Shown here piece by piece: positions 12,231-24,200 of a stretch of DNA of 64,000 nt. The position numbers and the translations under genes are program-made. Position 1 is the first letter of the stretch, and each line of letters starts with the position of its first letter. Source of the stretch: Polyporus tsugae (taxonomy: Eukaryota > Basidiomycota > Agaricomycetes > Polyporales > Polyporaceae); assembly GCA_024305745.1 (NCBI GenBank), contig JAHRBS010000007.1:3286001-3350000 (forward strand), given 5' to 3'. Under the pieces are notes generated by a model. The model searched no databases and was not told the DNA's origin. It saw nothing but the letters and a program-made list of their open reading frames with translations.

Positions 12231-14668
12231 ATGGTGCAAAGGACGAGGACAGAAGGTATAGTGATTCACTTGCCGGATTCAAATTGATCTCCTATAGTTC
12301 AATGGCGCGTAGGCCCTTCACAGGCCGAAACTCTGCTTCGAGTTACCTCGGGCATCGCAGCTGAACTCATCAAGGCGCACGATGCGAACCAAACCGTGTC
12401 TCTTAACGAACTCCGCGCCAAGATGAGCAAGAAGTATGGGTTCGGCGGAGTGCCGAGACTGGTGGATATCATCAGTGCCATCCCCGATGACTACAAGAAA
12501 GCTCTGCTGCCTAAGCTTCGGGCACGTCCTATCCGGACTGCGAGTGGGGTATGTCAGTCCAAGCCTTTTCGAATGGGCATGCTCACAGATGCGAAAGATT
12601 GCAGTAGTAGCCGTAATGTGCAAGCCTCATCGGTGTCCGCACATCGCCATGACTGGGAATATCTGCGTGTACGCCGGACCTTCGTCCTTTGCCGGAGACT
12701 CCGCTGATGACCCTGCAGATACTGTCCAGGAGGACCTGACTCGGACTTCGATTACAGCACGCAGAGCTATACAGGTTACGAGCCTACCAGTATGCGAGCC
12801 ATCCGAGCACGGTATGACCCGTACGAACAAACACGAGGCCGCGTAGAGCAGCTCAAAAGCCTTGGTCACAATGTGGATAAGGTCTGTCTCTCGTAATCTT
12901 CCCTGCCAAGGGCAACAGCGCTCAGTCGCTTGCCAGGTTGAATTCATCATCATGGGAGGCACGTTCATGAGCATGCCGGAAGACTATAGAAACGCGTTCG
13001 TTGCGCAACTTCATAACGCCCTATCCGGATTTACCGGATTGGACGTCGACGAAGCCGTCCGGTGGGTGCCGCATGGCTCCTTATCCTAGCAGAGCCGTTC
13101 ATTAAACTCTCTTCGCAGCTACTCGGAATTAAGCAAGTCGAAGGCGATCGGCATTACGATAGAGACACGCCCTGACTACTGCTTGCGGCCTCACCTCAGG
13201 TAACGGAACACGCATACGTTAGCGTTCATCTATCAGTCAGGCTCATTCCTGCCGACAGTCAGATGTTGCGGTACGGGTGCACTCGCCTCGAGATCGGCGT
13301 ACAGTCGGTATACGAAGACGTCGCGCGTGATACGAACCGCGGCCACACCGTCCGGGCGGTCTCGGAATCATTCCACCTGGCCAAAGACGCGGGGTTCAAG
13401 GTCGTCGCGCACATGATGCCTGATCTCCCGAATGTCGGTGTCGAGCGCGACTTGGACCAGTTCAAGGAGTACTTCGAGAACCCCGCGTTTAGAAGCGACG
13501 GACTCAAAATCTACCCGACTCTGGTTATCCGAGGCACGGGCCTTTACGAGCTCTGGCGGACGGGGAGATACAAGAACTACACGCCTAACGTCCTCGTTGA
13601 CGTCGTCGCGCGGATTTTGGCGCTTGTACCACCATGGACACGCGTGTATCGAGTGCAAAGGTGGGTGGTCAGAAGTCCCGACCACACCGGGCATCGATAG
13701 ACTTCGACTAATGACCCCGATGGCAGAGACATTCCACTTCCGCTCGTCACCAGCGGCTGCGAGAACTCAGGGAACCTCCGAGAGCTGGCGTTAAACCGCA
13801 TGAAGGACTTCGGGGCGGAATGCCGGGACGTGCGCTTCCGCGAAGTGGGCGTACGTCGTATCTCTATTATCCTGTACAACGTCTTAGAGATCGCTGACCA
13901 GTGGCGGCATGCTTACTCACTTCACACACACATACACGCCGGGATTCCGCCATCGACACCTACGTCACATTGTGGGCTTCGCAAACCGCGCACTTTCCCC
14001 CGCCCGAATCAACCCAACATCTCATCGTTCATCGCCCATCGCACCATCGTATCCACCACATCTGGCCCGCGTTGTGTTTCGCGCCGCAGATCCACGAAAT
14101 TCATAACAAGGTCCGCCCGGAGTCCGTGGAACTGCTTCGCAGGGACTACAGTGCAAATGGGGGCTGGGAGACGTTCCTGTCCTACGAGGATCCGGCGCGG
14201 GATATCCTCATTGGACTCCTTCGATTGCGGAAATGCTCTGACGAGGGCACGTTCCGGCCGGAGCTGGTCCAGCGGGAGGAGGGCGGATGCAGCATCGTCA
14301 GAGAGCTGCATGTGTATGGCACGGCGGTGCCTGTGCACGGGCGCGACCCCACAAAGTTCCAGCATCAGGTACGTCGCCGAACACGATATTCCCCGCCGCG
14401 AACCTTATTTTCGTGATGTCACGGACGAGGCGATGCTGAACCGTTTTGGACCGCAGGGTTTCGGCACGCTACTGATGGAGGAGGCGGAGAGGATAGCGTG
14501 TGAGGAGCACGGAAGTGTGAAGCTCGCAGTCATCTCGGGTATGTAGTCCTCTGTCCCAGTTTTAGCCTTAAGACTGACCAAGGTATTTTAGGCGTCGGCA
14601 CACGCGACTACTATCGTCGGCTGGGATATGAGCTCGATGGTCCGTACATGAGCAAATCCTTGGTTTAG
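12231..14668 (+). CDS. ELP3: Elongator complex catalytic subunit ELP3 (radical-SAM tRNA uridine acetyltransferase)
   Basis: Exons 12231-12255, 12343-12548, 12598-12668, 12719-12881, 12937-13061, 13119-13199, 13259-13660, 13727-13850, 14090-14368, 14457-14538 and 14592-14668 close in phase and give 544 residues. The first exon is the least certain: an alternative acceptor at 12323 would add 'AETLLR' but needs another start. The protein contains '[19 protein letters not shown]', the cysteine cluster for the 4Fe-4S radical-SAM centre. It also has '[19 protein letters not shown]', '[11 protein letters not shown]' and a C-terminal GNAT acetyltransferase domain ('[15 protein letters not shown]', '[20 protein letters not shown]'). 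ELP3 starts formation of the mcm5/ncm5 side chain on wobble uridine of cytosolic tRNAs. Length is close to the yeast protein (557). Confidence 0.96.
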
Positions 14669-14799
14669 ACCGTGGTAACCCGTGAACCGTTCCGCACGTT
14701 TGTAATAATACATGTTGTAGCATTGTATCCAGCGCATTGTATCCGTGACTTCCATGAATAATTACGGCGGGATGACTCGCCTACACGTATGGTCATGCT

Positions 14800-16014
14800 T
14801 CATGACTGGCCCTCGGATTCCTGATCTCCGAGCACGAACGTCTGGAAATTGGGGAATACGAGCTCCTCCTCGACGGTCTTGCGGATCACGTCCTGAATGA
14901 ACCGCTCGACGCGGGTGACATTCTTGAGAACATGCTTGTCCGCCTGCCCGATCTCGCTCTCGATGTAGATCGTCGGGAGCAGTCTCTGCCCGATGGGGAG
15001 CGGCTTCCCCGCCCTCGCCCCGCCAGCGCCCCCCGCAGACGGCGGTACCTCGTCCTCCGCTTCGACCGGAGTGCCGGACGAGGGCGTGTCGCGCTTCGGG
15101 CGGTCGCAGCCGAAGCCGAGGGGCCCGTACGGGTCGAGCTCGTCGACGATGCAGAGGTGCACGCGCCTGCGCTCGCCCTCGTACGCGACGACGACCTCGC
15201 CGTTGAAGAAGAGGCCGGTGACGGAGAGCTTGATGGGGAGGGACATGAACATGGGTGAGGGGTAGTTGATCATCAGGGAGGTGGTGAGCGTGACGCGGAG
15301 GTTGGACTGCCAGGCGATGTGCAGGTGCAGTTGGAGGTCCGGGTGCTGGGGCGGCTTCGACGCTGGAGGTTCCGGGGGCGGGTCGGACGGCGGCGACTGG
15401 GACGCGAGCTCATCCTGAGAGACGCCGCGGTCCAGCCTCGGAGGTGTGCGGCTCGCGGAGATGGAGTGAGGGGGCGCGTTGGACACGGCGGACATGGCGG
15501 AGAGGTATAGCGACGGGGATGGGTATGACGGCCGCAGGTCGGCCAGGTTCGAGAATGCGGGACTCCAGATGTCCCTCGGGGAGCGCAAGAACGGGGTCGA
15601 GTGCAGCATGTCCATACCCATACCCATTCCCCCGATCCCTGGGCCCACCCCGTAGCGCATATGCGGGGGGAGGAGATGGTACGCGGGGCCCTCCTCCCCG
15701 ACACCCTTGCCGCGCACGGCTTTACGGGAAACCCACTCGAACCCATCGTCGTCCGGGAACTCTGTGACCTTTACCGGGGCGCCGTGGGTGCCGTCCTCCT
15801 CCTCCTCTTCGTCATCCTCGAGGAAGTCGCGGTAGATGTCGCGCAGGTCGACGAGCTCGACGTCTGGCGCGTTCGAACCAAATTCAAAGGACGTGACCTC
15901 GATAGGTCCAATGAACGATGGCCGAGGGGTGTTGGCGAGCTGCCTGTTGATGAGATCCACGAGAGTAGAGGCTAGGGCTGCGTCGAGTCTATTCCATTCG
16001 AGGTCTATGGACAT
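14800..16014 (-). CDS. MDM12: Mitochondrial distribution and morphology protein 12 (ERMES subunit)
   Basis: Single exon, 404 residues. The start 'MSIDLEW' and the stretch 'RPSFIGPIEVTSFEFG', then 'DVELVDLRDIYRDFLEDD', identify Mdm12, a cytosolic SMP-domain protein of the ER-mitochondria encounter structure. It bridges Mmm1 in the ER and Mdm10/Mdm34 in the outer mitochondrial membrane and carries phospholipid. Residues about 70-225 are a low-complexity, Pro/Ser-rich insertion in the SMP fold, as in other filamentous fungi. The lipid-binding half resumes with 'LQLHLHIAWQSNLRVTL' and 'HLCIVDELDPYGPLGFG'. The C-terminal helix 'RVERFIQDVIRKTVEEELV' is intact. Its promoter lies in 16015-16506, before the end of the transporter gene. 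Confidence 0.95.
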   Translation of the reverse strand: MSIDLEWNRLDAALASTLVDLINRQLANTPRPSFIGPIEVTSFEFGSNAPDVELVDLRDIYRDFLEDDEEEEEDGTHGAPVKVTEFPDDDGFEWVSRKAVRGKGVGEEGPAYHLLPPHMRYGVGPGIGGMGMGMDMLHSTPFLRSPRDIWSPAFSNLADLRPSYPSPSLYLSAMSAVSNAPPHSISASRTPPRLDRGVSQDELASQSPPSDPPPEPPASKPPQHPDLQLHLHIAWQSNLRVTLTTSLMINYPSPMFMSLPIKLSVTGLFFNGEVVVAYEGERRRVHLCIVDELDPYGPLGFGCDRPKRDTPSSGTPVEAEDEVPPSAGGAGGARAGKPLPIGQRLLPTIYIESEIGQADKHVLKNVTRVERFIQDVIRKTVEEELVFPNFQTFVLGDQESEGQS

Positions 16015-16506
16015 GATGCAAGCCCGTAGTGGGGAACGTGCGCGCTACTCAACTGCGAGAAAGCCGGAGGAAAGCCGGGAGAGAAAGCGCTCGTGACATC
16101 AACGGGAACGTGAATAGTGTGTGGGACCAACATGATATGACGAAATAACGGTGTATTGCGGGGGTATGAAGTGTATGGAGGATCATGACTTGCGCGTGTA
16201 GTGCATACGACACGCTGGTATCCGACAATCTCAACAGGCAAGCAACCAAGCAAGAGGAGGTAAAAAGAATTATACACAAGACCGACTATCGTAACTAGTC
16301 TAGTGCTCGTGCCATCCATACGTTAAAGGCGCGTTCCGTGTGTAACCCGGACCGCGACATGTGCTAGATCTCATGACGAAAGGCAGTGTCTACGCGTGGC
16401 AAGAGTCTATGCAGTTGCGGGAAGATGGCAGGTGCAATGGGGGGTATCGTTTCGGGACTCGTGAGCTAGTGCAGGAGCTAGGCTGATCGTATACAATATA
16501 AGCGCA
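16015..16506. other. Intergenic region between two minus-strand genes
   Basis: Holds the promoter of MDM12 and the 3' flank of the nucleotide-sugar transporter gene. I see no coding or repeated structure. Confidence 0.5.
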
Positions 16507-18223
16507 TTATGGCCGCCGTCCACTATTCTGCGTACCGAGATTAGAAGGCACGGGGGCGTGCGGGGGGTAAGGTGTGGTGAGGACCGGGGAGGGCGTTCGC
16601 GAGGGGAACGGTGACCCGTAAGGCGCATTCAGATACCGTGCGGTCTCCAGCGTCTCGCCAAAGCGGTCACTTTCAGGCTTTTCCGCCATCCCTAGTGCGC
16701 TGGCGAATACCCGAGGACTGCCGAAAGGCGAGGCTCTCTTCTTCTCCGAGGGGAACTGTCCGAGGATCGGCGCATCGCGCTCAACTGGCGTACCGGGGAA
16801 CGACGGAGGCCCAGCCTTCCCGGGGATGACGTTCGTGATAGCGACGAGCTCCTTCCCTGGGGGCTGATTATACATCCATGTGGCGACTAGCACGACGCTA
16901 GAACCAGTGACGAAGGTGGGAGTGATGCGGAACCCGAAGAGCGCGACTGACGCGAGGAAAGAAAGAACGATCGACAGACTCGTGGCGAAGCCTTTGAGGA
17001 TGTTGTCGGAATACTTGATAACGATGGCCGTAATCAAACCACCCAGGACCTGGATGGCTACCGTCGCCCACGCCCAGCCTCCGAAGTTCCTGAGCATGTT
17101 CGCCCAGATGCCTCCGCGAGCAGGATGGTGGGTCTCGAATAAGATAGGAAGGATGGCGGGGGGGAGTGAAAATAATGATAGTTGTACGTTACGGACCCAG
17201 AGATCCGCTTTCGAGTTTTTGAGGACCATCTCAAAGTAAACGCCGGCGAGTCCGGAGGTGAAGCAAGCCGCCGTCACTGCACCGAATCCCTTGAGGGGAC
17301 TCATGATGTGGATGTGCAGAGGGGCGGACTCGTGGGCGCTACCGATGTGCGTATTGGCGGGGACCTGTCTGGTAGCGAGGGTCTGGAGCTGGACGATGCC
17401 GACACCGATGGCCAAGAGGAAGAGAGACATCCATTTGGAGGATGACAGCCGTTTCCCAAGGAGAGCGACGGAGAAAGCGGCCGTGGTCATGATCTTCATC
17501 TGGTACGTCACCTGGAACGTGGCAACAGGCAGGTTGCTGATTGCCACGAACTGGAGCGAGTTCTGCACGACGTAGAGGAGTGCGGGGATGGAGAGCTTCC
17601 AGCAGTCCGGGCTGAAGATCTCATGACACACGCGCCGGAACGCGAAGAACCAGCCTGCTGGGCCCAGCCCGGATGCGTCCGAGGCATACACGACGCGGAA
17701 GAAGGCGATGACGAAGGATATTGAACCTTTGAGCATCTCATTCAAGAGCACGGCGGTTGCAGGGGAGTACGACTCCGCGGCGGGTATGGACACTCGCGAG
17801 TAGTGCATGACGATCGACAGTGCCGCATTCTGAACAGCGAGCGTGACCAGCCTAACCGCCGGGGATTACGGGGATGAATGTCAGTGAGATCCTATGACGG
17901 CAGCCCTATAGGTTGACTTACGACACGTATTTCAACGGCAGACCACAGACAGTTGGACCACTCCCAACCTCCGAGTTTGCTCCCACTGGAGTCACGGGTG
18001 AGTGGATGGTCGGCAGCTCGGCGGTGTCGAAGGGGGTAAGGATGGGTGCCAGCCGAGGACTTGAGCGGGAGGACGGAGGTCTTGAGCCCAGCACATCATC
18101 GTCGAGGGAGACCGAGGAGGTAGCACTTGTGCGAACCGTCGGGTACGGTCTGTGGAACATATCTGGCGGAGATGGGGCCGACATGCCAAGAGCTCTGCGC
18201 GGTAGTGTCGAGTGAGCGGCCAT
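16507..18223 (-). CDS. UDP-galactose/nucleotide-sugar transporter (SLC35A-type, Golgi)
   Basis: Two exons (17922-18223, 16507-17851; 70-base intron) give 548 residues. Exon 1 encodes a disordered Ser/Pro-rich N-terminus ending 'LPLKYVS'. It joins to 'LVTLAVQNAALSIVMHYSR', the first membrane span of the SLC35A family. Family marks include 'FQVTYQMKIMTTAAFS', 'GLAGVYFEMVLKNS', 'LGGLITAIVIKYSDNILKGF' and 'SIVLSFLASV'. These fit an antiporter moving UDP-galactose (or a related UDP-sugar) into the Golgi in exchange for UMP. The substrate is inferred; UDP-GlcNAc transporters share much of this pattern. The C-terminal 110 residues are Pro/Ser-rich and probably cytosolic. The apyrase at 9523 would supply the monophosphate exchanged here. 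Confidence 0.88.
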
Positions 18224-19348
18224 GGATAACTAAGAAAGCCGGACGCGGGTGTGGGAGATGGTCGCGTCAGGAGGAAAAGAGAGCTGACCAGCTATGCCGG
18301 ACAGCTAGCAGCGTCAAGAGCGGACTGGCTGCGCGTGGAGCTCGTCGTCGTCGTGGACGATGGGGGGGAAGCGAACCACCGGAGAACCGAAACGTCCGCA
18401 CCCATCGCCTGTACGTCCGCAAGCGCCTCCTTTCAGGCGCCCGCCTCAACATCAATTTTGCGCGTACGGCCATCAGTCCACGCAATCCATTGCACTTGCA
18501 TATGTTGCACAGACCTCATATTTCGCAATACATCCACCTATCTATATACTACACTGTATTCTACGTGCGCGACCACGGCCGTCATCCCATTTGGGCACCA
18601 GCACCCAGGTCCTGCTAACGCTCCGAAGGTCGCGGGATTTATATGATAAACTTCGCAACCGCCCGTACTAGCCTATGACAAACAGATAATTAGAACAGGT
18701 TGGACTTGCATGGATGAACGGGCGGGAGCCTCAGCCTCGCCTTTACCTCTTCATGCGCACCCCACTCATAAGATTATGCATTGGACAAGCCAAAGATGTG
18801 TGACCAAGCTGCAGCAACCACCGCAGACCCTCGTCTGGCTCCGCCAAAACAAGTGCCTACCGTCGCACCGCATAGGTTCACACACGTAGGTGCGTTATGT
18901 TACCAGGTTTTTCATCACAGGCTCCCGCCATTCACCACCACGAAGCAAAGGACTCACAGAAAATATATTGCCCGGTCGCTACCATCCTACAACGCTCCCT
19001 AGCTCTACAAAAGCATGTGGATGATCTCCAGGTGATCCTGCGTCCTAGCCTCTCGACCAGAGGGAGAAGCAATCAGCGAAGATTGTTTTTGAGACACCCA
19101 GCTTGGTCTCCGACGCTTGTCTGGACCGTCCAACCTACAAGAAGCAACGCCTGTGAGGGCAAGCAAGGACAGGACAGCAATTTGACGTCGATAGTTTTGG
19201 TGAACCAGCGTGTGCGCGTGTCAGCCTTCTTATACCTGCCTCGGCATCTCCCGGAGCGGCGACAATTTCTGCAAATTCCGCCGCGCGGGTTTCCGTAGGC
19301 GCTCGTTTCTGTCACAGGTCCGACTCGTCAGAGCCACTGCCAGTCTGC
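18224..19348. promoter_or_regulatory. Divergent intergenic region
   Basis: Lies between the divergent transporter (-) and MRP51 (+) genes. It has AT-richer patches around 18480-18560 and 18640-18700. No gene, RNA gene or repeat can be supported. Confidence 0.5.
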
Positions 19349-20620
19349 ATGGCTACCCCTCCGCCGTCTCAGTTCGCTGCCCTCCTTCGACGGTCAAAAT
19401 TCGCGTCGTTCGACCCACATATCGGCCAGGTCTACACCACCTTCGATGGCCATGCCGCGCGTGGCAACTTCGGGCTGAAGCGGCCCCTCGCACTCCGGAG
19501 GAGGAACGCGTTCATCACCGTTCGAGCTGTCGACTCCCGCGAGCAGCAGACGGTCTGGAAATCCGCGGAGCCTCAGAGCAGGTGGATTAGAATGTGGGAC
19601 GAGGTGGGGGTCCGGCCGAAGCTGGAGCGGGAGGGTGTCTGGCACGAGAAGTTGGGTGCGCTGGATGCCGAGGTTCACTTCCTGACGGACTCCGAGTTCA
19701 CGCGCACCGAGGAGCCTGTACAGGCCCCGAAGCCGACAGACGCAGACTTGGCGGAGGCAGAAGAGGAGATGGATATGGAACTGGCTGAGGTTGAAGAGGA
19801 GAAGAGCATGGAGCTAGCAGAGGAGGAGGAGGGGATGTGGCAGCCGAAGAGGAGCAACGCCGTACCCAACCTGGACGCGATGTCCGAGACCGAGTTCGAA
19901 CGGTACCTCGTCCGTCTCAGGTCGCTGCGCCCCGCGTTCCGCAAGTTCCTCCAGGGCAAGTACAGGACATCCCATCTCGAAGCTGGTTCGCTCTTCCAAC
20001 GTTCCCTGCGCGGCGGCGACGACTTCCGGGAGTTCCTCGAGAGCCACGCGTACGAGGAGTATCACAAGCCGCGCCCACGCTTCATCGAGCAGCAGCCCCA
20101 TCGCTACGCCGGCCTCTCGTACACCCACACTCCTGACGTCCAGACCCTCAACACCGTCAAACCTCACATCGGGCGCATCCTGGGCGACCCCGTGTCGGAC
20201 CGCGACAAACACTACGTCGCCGCCTCTGCTGGCATGACCTCGAAGTTATCGACCGGTGGGAAGGGCGAAGAAATCCAACAGGTCACCACCGTCCGTTTCA
20301 CTGCCGCCGGCTTGTCCGCTGCACCCGAGGTCGTCGGCGCGAGGCCCGATGGCCTAGAGGGTGTCCGCGTAGGCACACGCGTCCGCGTCGATTCCCCTGC
20401 TGTCGCGTATAAGAGGCAGGACGGGAACCCACATCCTCCCGGCACGCGGGATTACGTTGGAAGCGTCGAAACAAAATACGTGGATCACGTTGTTAGCATG
20501 ACTACGCCGGCCAAGCCCCAGCCACGGGCGCAGTTCACGCCCTCGGACGACCAGAAAGTCACTGCGCAGAACCTCCTCTTTGCGCTACAGTCGATGCACC
20601 CGACCCCCCCGTCCGAGTAA
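19349..20620 (+). CDS. MRP51: Mitochondrial small-subunit ribosomal protein Mrp51 (bS1m)
   Basis: Single exon, 423 residues. The N-terminal 90 residues carry the Mrp51 signature: 'FAALLRRSKFASFDPHIGQVY', 'GNFGLKRPL', 'AFITVRAVDSREQQTVWKSAE' and 'RWIRMWDEVGV'. The family is a mitochondrial 37S ribosomal subunit needed in yeast for translation of mitochondrial mRNAs through their 5' leaders. The basic start with few acidic residues fits mitochondrial import. Residues about 130-170 are an unusually acidic block with two near-repeats of 'MELAEVEEE' type. The rest ('YLVRLRSLRPAFRKFL', 'HIGRILGDPVSDRDKHYVAA') matches the conserved C-terminal half. Confidence 0.88.
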   Translation: MATPPPSQFAALLRRSKFASFDPHIGQVYTTFDGHAARGNFGLKRPLALRRRNAFITVRAVDSREQQTVWKSAEPQSRWIRMWDEVGVRPKLEREGVWHEKLGALDAEVHFLTDSEFTRTEEPVQAPKPTDADLAEAEEEMDMELAEVEEEKSMELAEEEEGMWQPKRSNAVPNLDAMSETEFERYLVRLRSLRPAFRKFLQGKYRTSHLEAGSLFQRSLRGGDDFREFLESHAYEEYHKPRPRFIEQQPHRYAGLSYTHTPDVQTLNTVKPHIGRILGDPVSDRDKHYVAASAGMTSKLSTGGKGEEIQQVTTVRFTAAGLSAAPEVVGARPDGLEGVRVGTRVRVDSPAVAYKRQDGNPHPPGTRDYVGSVETKYVDHVVSMTTPAKPQPRAQFTPSDDQKVTAQNLLFALQSMHPTPPSE

Positions 20621-20682
20621 TGCTCTGTCCGTAGTACAAAGGCTGATTTGTCCTCCGCCCCCTACATATACTCGTAGCGTCA

Positions 20683-21070
20683 TCACATTGCTAGAAGACG
20701 TTGTAATGCATCCCCGATATTGCCATTCGCCTCCGTGAGGATCTTTTCGGCTTGTGCGCGAGTGACTTCGAATTCCTGGACCTACAGCCTTCTTGAGCAT
20801 GATCCTTGGGGGCTCGCGCAATCGCAACTCACAATCAGGTCGATGTCCTCGGCTCTGTGGGAGCTCGGGGCAGCTTTGGCGGGCTTAGGATAGGGTTTGT
20901 CGAGTCGCAGTGTGCGGAAGGCCTCCTCCAGCTTGCCTTTCGAGTAGGAATTCCCGTCCAAGAACTAGTCAATACTCCGTGAGTTTGAAGTAGTTCTGAG
21001 AATGAAGTATTCGTACGTTCACAATGACTTCTGGCTCTGGCAATCGCCCGTTGCTCCGTAGACCAGCCAT
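20683..21070 (-). CDS. Small HYPK/NAC-alpha-type UBA domain protein
   Basis: Three exons (21017-21070, 20833-20964, 20683-20781) give 94 residues, with both introns in phase 0. No single exon is long enough to stand out. The C-terminal 40 residues, from 'AEDIDLIVQEFEVTRAQAEK' onward, with a Gly-Asn-Ile-Gly-Asp turn and a final 'ALQRLLAM', match the HYPK / NAC-alpha UBA-like helical domain (compare the acidic start, Val-Thr-Arg-Ala and Gly-Asn/Asp-Ile/Val pattern). In animals HYPK binds the NatA N-terminal acetyltransferase at the ribosome. A similar ribosome-linked role here is inference; a generic UBA protein is the alternative. The ATG at 21070 is 201 bases from the UPF1 ATG, so the two share a promoter region. 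Confidence 0.6.
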
Positions 21071-21271
21071 CGTGGTTGTAGCTCGCGGCTTCAGACGGTA
21101 CAAGCGCCTGGGCCACTTCGATCGGGGCTGTGGCACGTGAGTACACAACCACGTGGGGGGGAGAACAAGGTTTGGACAAGCTTACATTACACTGACAGTA
21201 GGACTCGACTTCCGACTTCGACCTCGCTTCTCGTTTCTTTCCTCTCTCCTCATCTCTTACCGCTCGCCATC

Positions 21272-24200
21272 ATGGACACTTTCGAAAACTTTCAGTATGA
21301 TTCCGCTTCCTCCTACGGCGGTATGAGTGTCGTGGACGATACGTCCTCCGTCTACACCGCAAATACCGCGACTAGCGCGAGCCGCGTACCGGTCGATCTG
21401 GAAAGCCTCTCTATTACAGACGATCGCTCCTTCACCTCCTCTCCCAACGGGCACTCCCACGCGGAACACCACAAGACTCCGAGCAGAGGTGCTATAGATG
21501 AAGACTTTGACGCGGTCCTGGACGACATCAAGGACGAGGGACAGGTGGATTTGCCCCCGCATGCGTGCAGGTGAGTCACTTCGGCTCCGGAAGGGAACCT
21601 TCGCATCTGACACCACCGTAGCTACTGCGGCATCCACTCACCTGCGTCGGTAGTCAAATGTCTGATTTGCTCCAAGTGGTTCTGCAATTCTAGGGGCAAC
21701 ACCTCTGCGTCTCATATCGTGAACCACCTTGTCCGCGCAAAGCACAAGGAGGTCATCCTCCACAGCGAGAGTCCCCTGGGCGAAACCATCCCTGAGTGCT
21801 ACAACTGCGGTAGCAAGAACGTGTTCATGCTCGGGTTCATCCCTGCCAAGAGTGACACTGTCGTCGTCCTTCTCTGCCGGTGCGCGCTCCTATTGCTTCC
21901 ATTCGCGTGAGTTGAGTTGACTTACGCGCCTTACCGCAGCCAACCGTGCGCTGCCGTTTCCAAAGACATCTCGTGGAACCCGGCTTTGTGGGCGCCACTC
22001 ATCGACGACCGTTCCTTCTTGTCCTGGCTGGTCAAGCCTCCCAGCGAACAGGAGCAACTCAGATCCCGCCAAATATCCTTTCAACAGATCAACCGACTTG
22101 AGGATCTGTGGCGTGATAACGCCAATGCCACTCTTGACGATCTCGAGAAGCCCGGCGTGGACGACGAGCCTCAGCCCGTTATCACGCACTATGAAGACGC
22201 CTACCAGTACCAGAACATCTTCGGACCGCTCGTGAAGATTGAAGCTGACTATGACAAGCGGCTGAAAGAGTCCCAGACGCAGACCGATATCACCATCCGC
22301 TGGGACCTCGGTCTGAACCAGAAACGTGTGGCGTGGTTCGGCTTACCGAAGCTCGAAAGCGGCGAAGTCCGTCTTGCTGTAGGCGACGAGCTCCGACTCA
22401 AGTATAACGGGAGCCTGCATAAGGCTTGGGAGGGCGATGGTCACGTCATCAAGATTCCGAACAGTATGTTTTGTATTACGTCCCATGGAAGGGATAACTA
22501 ACTGTATGCGCGCGCCAGATGTCTCGGATGAGATAGGGCTGGAGCTAAGGCGGGCGGAAGGTGTCCCGACGGAGATCACGCATGGGTATACGGCCGATTT
22601 TGTGTGGAAGTCGACAAGCTTTGACAGGATGCAGCTTGCAATGAAGACGTTCGCAGTGGACGAGAAGAGTGTCAGCGGGTACATCGTGAGCGCCCACTTT
22701 GTCCTTATTCCCTCGATAAATGAGCGGCACTCACGCGCGTGTATGCAGTATCACAAACTTCTCGGACACGAGTTGGAGCCTCAGGTGCTCCGCACGCAGA
22801 TGCCCAAACGGTTCTCAGCACCTGGACTGCCGGAACTTAACCATTCGCAGATGTATGCCGTTAAGAGCGTCCTACAGAAGCCCCTCAGCCTCATTCAGGG
22901 CCCGCCGGGTACGGGAAAGACGGTAACTTCCGCGTCCACCGTCTATCATCTGGCGAAGATGAACCCTGGACAAGTCCTTGTTTGCGCACCGTCCAACGTC
23001 GCCGTCGACCAGCTGACCGAGAAGATCCACGCCACGGGGCTGAAGGTTGTGCGGCTCAGCGCGAAGTCCCGCGAGGCACTGGATTCGTCCGTCTCCTTCC
23101 TTACCCTTCACCAGCAAGTCGCCAACAACACGACGCATGTCGAGCTGCAGAAGCTCATTCAGCTCAAGAACGAACAAGGCGAACTGAGCTCTAACGACGA
23201 GCGAAAGTACAAGGCGCTTATCCGGCAATGCGAAAAAGAGATACTGGGCGCCGCCGATGTCATCTGCTGTACTTGTGTTGGAGCCGGAGACCCACGTCTG
23301 AGTAAATTGAAGTTTAGGACCGTCCTCATTGATGAGGCTACGCAGGCCGCTGAGCCGGGTATGTCACCCGTCATCCCGTTTCGCTTCTTGGACATCGCTA
23401 ACCGCCGCAACGCATTGCAGAATGCATGATTCCTCTCGTACTCGGCTGCAAGCAGGTGGTTCTTGTCGGAGACCATCAGGTGTGTCTCCCGCTTAAATGC
23501 AATGATAATTGAAGGACACGACTAACGCATCATTTTTCAGCAACTCGGGCCCGTGATCATGAACAAGAAGGCGGCGCGTGCTGGGTTGACACAGTCGTTG
23601 TTCGAGCGACTGGTCGTCCTTGGAAACCGTCCCATCCGTCTGCAAGTGCAGTACCGCATGCACCCGTGCCTGTCGGAGTTCCCGTCCAACATGTTCTACG
23701 AAGGCACTCTTCAGAACGGCGTTACTGCCCCCGAGCGGCTGAGGAAGAACGTCGACTTCCCGTGGCCAGTCCCTGACACGCCTATGTTCTTCTATCAGAA
23801 CCTGGGCCAAGAGGAGATCTCATCTAGCGGAACATCCTTCCTGAACAGGCGCGTTTTTCATTTTGGTTTTACGTACTTGCCCGGGCGTGCTGACGTTCGT
23901 GAACAGAACCGAGGCGTCTAACGTCGAGAAGATCGTGACCAAGTTCTTCAAGTCTGGCGTCGTGCCCAGCCAGATTGGCGTCATTACTCCCTACGAAGGC
24001 CAGCGATCGTACATCGTGAACTACATGCAGTTCAACGGATCGCTCAAGAAGGACCTCTACAAGGAGATAGAAGTCGCGAGCGTCGACGCGTTCCAGGGCC
24101 GGGAGAAGGACTACATCATTCTCAGCTGCGTGCGGAGCAACGAGCACCAGGGCATCGGTTTCTTGAACGACCCGAGGCGGCTGAACGTCGCACTCACCCG

